Assembly: GCA_004352715.1 (NCBI GenBank)
Contig: SCFE01000111.1
Location: forward strand, 1,455,448 to 1,519,447
DNA length: 64,000 nucleotides
Direction: 5' to 3'
From: Hofstenia miamia
Lineage: Eukaryota > Xenacoelomorpha > Acoela
This document shows positions 58,339 to 64,000 of the stretch, in pieces; the first letter of the stretch is position 1, and each line of letters opens with the position of its first letter. The notes beneath the pieces are model-generated. The model did no database searches. It worked only from the letters and a program-made list of their open reading frames with translations, and had not been told where the DNA came from. Both the position numbers and the translations under genes were made by a program.

Positions 58339-59686
58339 CTTGGATTTAAAAAAAAATGATAAATTACTTAACTTTGCATATATGACTAGGAAAATCTCGG
58401 ATTTACAGGACCGCTATGTTTTAGGACTGGACAGGATGAACCACGGTCCGAACCGGACCACTTTCAGCTAAGAACGTATTCATTAGCAATTGTTTTTAAA
58501 GCGATATTATGCGGTTAAGTTAACTAGGAAGCAACGAATTAGGGACTTGATGAAAGTGGCAACAAGGAACACAGGACGAAATTATTACGATTTAGAAGAG
58601 TAAGGAAGACACTTCTACATAGCGTTGTATCATAGAATTTGGTATTTTGAGCTTAGCGAAGAAAAAGACCTTTCAATTTTAAGAGCAAAATCCATCCGGT
58701 TAGAATCTATAGTGATATAAGCAATATTCGTTAGAATATTTTAAGCTGTCTCATGCAGGATAATTCGCCGCGGCCATTTTCAAAACGCAATGTATATAAT
58801 ATACTCATTTCATTTCTAAACTTTGAGTTACATTAAATATGAAAACCTGAAATTATGTAGAACTTCATATTACGTGCATGCCATATTGAAAAAAGAACAA
58901 ATCAACTGTGAAGAAAGATCCATAATCTTCCTCCTGATGCTGGTATCTAATTCTTTTATAGATACATATTGAGTGGGTTTGAGAAATATAATAAAATAAG
59001 TAAGTACAGGCCAAAAACCGACTTCAACAATACAAAGAAATTCAATTAATAGTGTACTTCATGAATATAATTTAACCAATTTACCTTGATAATTCATAGT
59101 TTTATACTTACGATAATACTTTTCGCATATTTAATGCAATTATCTGATTTAATCATTTTCAAACACAAAAGCATTTAAAATTCAATAATAAAATATTATA
59201 AGAGTAAATTTTACTATGGGGAATCCAAACATTTTCTACATGATGAATACAACTTCAAGTTTTACACGGTTCCGCGAATGTTTAGTTCAAACAGCAAGCT
59301 TGATGTTGAAACAAATATGTAGATCTTTCAATATCCTAGCTCTTAACTTTATTCTAGATAACTGTATAATTTGGAAAGAGGTCAATTTTTATTAACAAAA
59401 TACATATGCGATTAACGAGACTTCAAAAAATCTACTGAGCATAATTTAGTTAATCAAGGAGCATCCTTTAATTATTAAAACTCCATGCAATATAATATCA
59501 TTACAATAGAATTTAAAATGGTGATGCGAATAAATACATTTGATTGATTTCTGAACTCAGAAGTGGTGAGCTTAACGAAATGATGTTAATTACAACGTCT
59601 ATAAGAAATAAAATATTTACGTTTCATTATCGCTTTAACCGTTCGAAACATCCTCACAAAAAATAAGTGTAGACGATGCTTGTGGT
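58339..59686. other. Intron or upstream stretch, no exon found
   Basis: I looked on the minus strand for a histone-fold exon (helical block ending in an EDYI..EP-type motif) and found none. A GC-richer patch at 58,400-58,470 (GGTCCGAACCGGACC) may be a MITE remnant. Confidence 0.4.
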
Positions 59687-60279
59687 CAAAGTTGGAACCG
59701 GGCCTGAAAAATTTAACACCCAGGCCGAAATTTATCATGTCTGAAATTAAGTGTATGTTCATTAATTGAATAAAATGATAGGTTGAATTCAATGCATAAA
59801 TTCATGTGACGGCTTATTAGAATAATGTGAGCAATACGATTACATATAAATCGGCGTGGGAAAAAATAATCCATAGTTAAAGTTAAGATTAAAATAGCTA
59901 GCGACCGCATGAATTAAGAAATTCATGCGTCAAAATGAAATGACTTCGTCCACACACTTTGGGAAATTATGTAAGATAAGGCGAACAAATAGTCAATTTG
60001 TTACCAGATCTGTATCCTGAGAGGAAACGAAGACATTAGAACCTCTGACTGAATAACTTGAATAAAAATAAATGGTACTTATAAGAGTAAATATGTAGAT
60101 GAAATGAGATATCAAATGCAATATAATAATAATGCACGTTGAATACATGTACATGTAGAACATTAAAAAAAAATGTATAAAACGGTCAATTTAGTCACCA
60201 GGGCCTGATTTTTTTCGTGTTGATACTGGCCGACGGTATGCGGGGCCTGGCAGAAAAAACCGGCCCGGTTCCAACTCTG
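59687..60279. mobile_element. 593-bp hAT-type MITE with perfect TSD
   Basis: The left end CAAAGTTGGAACCGGGCCTG and the reversed right end CAGAGTTGGAACCGGGCCGG are a 20-bp inverted repeat with about three mismatches. Flanks are identical 8-mers, CTTGTGGT at 59,679-59,686 and 60,280-60,287. The inside is AT-rich and noncoding. It shares the GTTGGAA end motif with the element at 10,190. Confidence 0.88.
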
Positions 60280-60883
60280 CTTGTGGTTATTTGTACCCCA
60301 TGCTAAAATTCTGGAAATTATGTTAAATTATTCGCTATTTTTGTCAACAAAACTGATCTTCAATGTAAGTAAGAAGAGCATCTGAATTTTTATGTGTAAA
60401 GTTCAGATAGTTTGTTAATTGAAATAAAAAAAACTGTGTATGAAAGATTAAAGTATGATTCTTTGAATTTGTATTTTGGAAGGTGACAGTAAGGAAGACT
60501 TGCATTACTTGTATCGCTACACATATAGCCATACAAAAGCATATAAAATCAGTCAATTCTGTGATCCACTTCTTGCAAATTTTCCTGTTTCGTATAAATA
60601 AGATTGTTTTAAAGAAAAATTTTGGAACTGATACTTTTGAGGAATGTATGTAAATGAATTGAATTGCAGACTTTTTCTTAGGAATGCGAACACTTTCTAT
60701 GCTCTGTTATTTACTTCTATACATGAATGTATTACTGTAAAGTCAATTAGGACTAAGACTGTGTTTGTAAACATAGGGGAAGGACAACAGCTGAACTAAT
60801 GGTAAAATTTATAAAAGAAATTGATTTTACAAAATCAGTAGGAAAATTTTGTAGTGTAACACGTTTTTTTCATTGGTCTATTG

Positions 60884-63417
60884 CAGGGGTCTCCAAAGTA
60901 CGGCCCGCGAAGGGTTTTAATCCGGCCCGCCGAACTCTCCTTCAAAATTATAAAACAAATGTCGAAAGACAGGCCTTGCCGATAATCATACAAAAACAAA
61001 TATACTTTATAACCCTTTTAACACGCTTGACAAATCTAGAGCTGAAACAAACGCAAGACGACGCTAATTGATAAGCGCACAAGAGGCGTTTCAAACTTGA
61101 CTCGCGAATAAAAAATAGAAACATATGATCACTGCTGTCCTTCCGTCATATCGGTGCTTTCAACGAGTGAATCACAACACTCACAACCATGGATGAAGGT
61201 CACAACAATCCAAGCTTCAACAGCGAGTTGATTCTGAAGCGTGCGCGCATGCGTTAATTGGCTGACAACGGCCTCGTCTCCGACATGCTATTCAGGGACC
61301 TTGGCGTGATACCGCTTTCGTTGTGCACAAGTGTGAGTCATTTGTCATCATCGCTGCCTAGATGAAAGTAGGCCTACGTATCGAGTGATCTGTGAATATT
61401 GTTCCGTCGTCTTATATCGTCTTATCGTCGAGGAAAATTTGTCGTGCTTTGGTAAAAATGTTAGCTCAAGGAAGAAAACGAAAAATTGATTCTGAGTTTC
61501 GAACTTTTAAGGAACAATGGAACATAGACTATTTTGTCACAGAGTCAAACAACAAGGCACTCTGCGTTATATGCAACGACACAATTGCAGTATTTAAAGA
61601 GTACAACATTCGCAGACACTATGAAACAAAGCATTCATCACAGTACTGCCAATTCACTGGACAGCTACGTAAAGAGAAATTTGACAAATTAAAGACCAAT
61701 TTATCATCAATGCAGTTTATTTTCAAGAAGAAGTCTAGAAAATGAGGCAGCAACAAAAGCAAGCTTCCATGTTGCTCACCTTTTGGCGAAGAAAGGTAGG
61801 CCAGTTAAACTTATTAAACAGTGCTTAAATGAGGTTGCTAAGGAAATGTGTCCAGAAAAAGTAGATTTATTTTCCGCAATTAGTCTTTCTGCGAATACTG
61901 TTGTTGTAGGGTTGAAAATATTGAAAGAAATTTAATCACAGCTGAAAGACAAAGCCGACAAGTTTGAATGCTTTTCTGTTGCACTTGATGAGTTAGTTGA
62001 TGTATCAGACACATCCCAACTGTTATTGTTCATCAGAGGAATAAATGCTAATTTTGAGATTACTGAGGAACAACAACAGGCATAGATATTTTTAGAGAAG
62101 TGGAAAAGTCAGTAGCTGAGTATAATTTGGAATGGGAAAAACTGTATAACAACAGATGGTGGCAGAAATATGTGTGTAACCAAAAAGGGCTTAGTTGGGC
62201 AAATTAACAAAGCAGTTAAGAATTCTGGTGTATTGGTAATACATTGTATTCTTCATCAGTAAGCACTGTGTGAAAAGTATCTTGATTTATCATCTATATT
62301 AGACCCTGTGATTTCCATTGTTAACTACATACGATCTCATGGACTCAAACATCGCCAATTTCGTGATTTTTTGGAGGACATGAATGCTGAGTTTCCAGAC
62401 CTACCTTACCATACTTATGTAAGATGGCTTAGCTATGGAAAAATTCTGTCTAGATTTTTTGAGCTTCGAACTGAAATTGAAATATTTCTAAATGAGAGAA
62501 ACCATTCACAGGTGTTGCTTAAAGACAGCGAATGGCTCTGGAAATTAGCATTTTCAGTGGATTTAACTATGCATCTCAATGATTTCAACCTACGGATACA
62601 AGGGGAAACTTCACTCATCTGTGATTTGTACTCAAAGGTGAAAGCTTTTCGTTAGAAATTAACACTATTTGAAAATCAGTTAGCAAGAAGTTGCTTTATT
62701 CATTTTTCACGATGTGACAAATATAGATAGGAAGCTGCCACTCCATTTACAAACTTGTTTGCTCAAGATGTCATTTTAGTTTTGAAACAACAGTTTGAAG
62801 AACGTTTCTCTGATCTTGATGCATATTCTTCAGAAATAAGACTTTTTGAAAATCCATTTGACTCTGTTATTGGAGACTTACCGTCTGAGTTACAAATGGA
62901 AGTTATAGATTTCCAATCCAATGACATCCTGAAGGACAAATATAAAGAAATAAATTTAACTGAATTCTACAAATGCCTTCCATCTGACCAATTTGTTTAT
63001 TTAAGGAAGTTTGCCTGTGAATTCATTTCGGTTTTTGGCACTACATATTTGTGTGAGAAGACTTTTCAAAGATGAAATACACAAAATCCTGCTACAGATC
63101 ACAGTTGTCTGATGAACATTTAAATGCTTTGCTTGTTATTAGAACCACTCATTTTGAACCTCAGTTGGACAAATTTTTTTCAGAAATGAAACAATTTCAT
63201 AATTCCCCTATTGATCGAAGTTAAAAAACATGTTAATTGTTGCTGATATTATATGCATTGTAATTATTTACTGAATAATTAACATTTTTTAATTATTAAT
63301 TCACTGTTTATTTACATTGCATGTATTTTGGTAAAATAAATAATTTAGAACCTTGGCCCGCGAAGCTTTAAAAATTCAGCAATGCGGCAATCCGCTGGAA
63401 AACTTTGGAGACCCCTG
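60884..63417 (+). mobile_element. Complete hAT transposon (2,534 bp) with perfect TSD
   Basis: The ends CAGGGGTCTCCAAAGT and ACTTTGGAGACCCCTG are perfect 16-bp inverted repeats. Both sides carry the 8-mer GTCTATTG (60,876-60,883 and 63,418-63,425). GGCCCGCGAAG occurs near both ends in direct orientation and may be a transposase-binding subterminal repeat. Inside is one decayed transposase gene on the plus strand. Intact ends and duplication point to a fairly recent insertion, or to mobilisation by a transposase supplied from elsewhere. Confidence 0.93.
61458..63224 (+). pseudogene. hAT transposase with BED-like zinc finger, broken
   Basis: The ATG at 61,458 opens MLAQGRKRKIDSEFRTFKEQ. Residues 30-75 contain ALCVICNDTIAVFKEYNIRR followed by HYETKH, a C-x2-C...H-x4-H BED-like finger. 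After a stop at 61,745 the frame changes: KASFHVAHLLAKKGRPVKLI, then FSVALDELVDVSDTSQLLLF with the first catalytic Asp (GAT 61,987-61,989). TTDGGRNM carries the second (GAT 62,155-62,157). The frame 62,308-62,655 has VRWLSYGKILSRFFELRTEI. FGTTYLCEKTF carries the catalytic Glu (GAG 63,055-63,057), and a one-base shift then leads to KMKYTKSCYRSQLSDEHLNA, the hAT dimerisation end. All three acidic residues are still present, but at least five stops or shifts inactivate it. It is similar to the transposase-derived GTF2IRD2/ZBED-like proteins. Confidence 0.9.
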
Positions 63418-63425
63418 GTCTATTG

Positions 63426-64000
63426 TGTAAAACTAAATGCGTTATAAAATTAATCCAAACGTCGTTTATCGCATAAATTGTACTTATGTATGAATTCGGT
63501 TGATACTGATAAATTACAATTTACATAAAAGGTCAATAAGTCATGAAATTTGATGGTAGTATACAAGATAGAACCAACACTATATGTTTGGAAATCGCTG
63601 GGGTATTAAAATACCTCAAAATGCGTCCAAAGGTTAAGCTATCAATATTTTATGACAAGTAATACTAATCAGATTTACCATTGAAAATTTAAATTGAGGC
63701 ATATTTTACTATAATATCTAAGAAATACAAATATAATTGTTTAATTACAGCTAATTGTCATTTAATAATAATTAATAATACACGTATGAAGTAACCAAAT
63801 ATAAAATACAAAACAAATTATTGAAAAATGCATTACTTGGCCAGTAGATTTTACTTCAAAAATCTTTGGAATTTTCAAAGTAGCAGTATTTGAAGCATAC
63901 ATTCAATTCATTCCGTAATTTGCATACAATTACTGCATATCCGTTTTCCCAAAATTTATCTCATATTGATCGATGATTGTACTTTACACGTTTTCATTAC
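63426..64000. other. Noncoding end of the window
   Basis: AT-rich, no element end, no exon with a splice-compatible ORF seen. The upstream (N-terminal) part of TAF3 may begin beyond this edge. Confidence 0.4.

Noticed and set aside
60884-63417. Domesticated host gene (GTF2IRD2/ZBED-like) in place of a transposon
   Set aside because: Perfect TIRs and TSD, and many frame breaks, show a transposon copy, not a conserved host gene.
1-64000. CRISPR arrays, operons, tRNA or rRNA genes
   Set aside because: No regularly spaced repeats of CRISPR type, no prokaryotic gene order, and no tRNA B-box or cloverleaf or rRNA sequence that I could see. The organism is clearly eukaryotic.

Overview
ORGANISM. 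This is a piece of an AT-rich metazoan nuclear genome assembly, not a prokaryotic or viral replicon. There are no operons or dense ORFs. It has TA microsatellites, runs of N (777, 94, 1000 and 1000) plus two lone Ns, one spliced gene with metazoan exon/intron structure, and a heavy load of eukaryotic mobile elements: several families of non-LTR retrotransposon (LINE), Ty3/gypsy-like pieces, Tc1 DD34E transposons, a hAT transposon, a TTAA-flanked element and several MITE families. The sequence does not fix the species; an invertebrate is likely. LAYOUT. 1-20,300: no convincing host exon; LINE reverse-transcriptase (RT) relics at 0.6-2.3, 5.4-6.5, 11.4-11.8 and 14.6 kb, an unrecognised decayed coding region at 3.4-4.8 kb, and MITEs of which two keep 8-bp target-site duplications (TSDs). 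20,520-23,854: a Tc1 relic split by an assembly gap and a gag-like block. 24.3-25.1 kb: a broken gypsy RT on the minus strand. 25-32 kb: mostly unassignable sequence. 32.1-42.2 kb: a large imperfect inverted repeat, with a third internal copy of part of the arm, a LINE 3' end and an ORF with an SGNH-hydrolase-like end that runs into a gap. 42.2-48.1 kb: MITEs and further LINE relics, including the LEPPGL/WDVT region found downstream of the RT in some RT ORFs. THE HOST GENE. Nine exons on the minus strand between 58,338 and 48,179 encode the middle and C-terminus of TAF3 (TFIID subunit 3), ending in its H3K4me3-reading PHD finger. Intron phases agree across seven of the eight junctions; one is ambiguous or incomplete (58,245 to 58,044), and one of the seven agrees only if the short form of the 51.5-kb exon is used. 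The N-terminal histone-fold exons were not found and probably lie beyond 64,000 or in small exons I could not see. The introns hold a TTAA element abutting an exon, a Tc1 relic, and LINE relics in both orientations. 58.3-64 kb: a 593-bp MITE and a complete 2,534-bp hAT element, both with perfect 8-bp TSDs. HOW THE PARTS RELATE. TAF3 would act in the nucleus in promoter recognition by TFIID. Everything else is mobile-element debris or unassigned sequence. I found no new cellular system. The most unusual structures are the 32-42 kb inverted repeat and the transposon insertion at a TAF3 exon edge.
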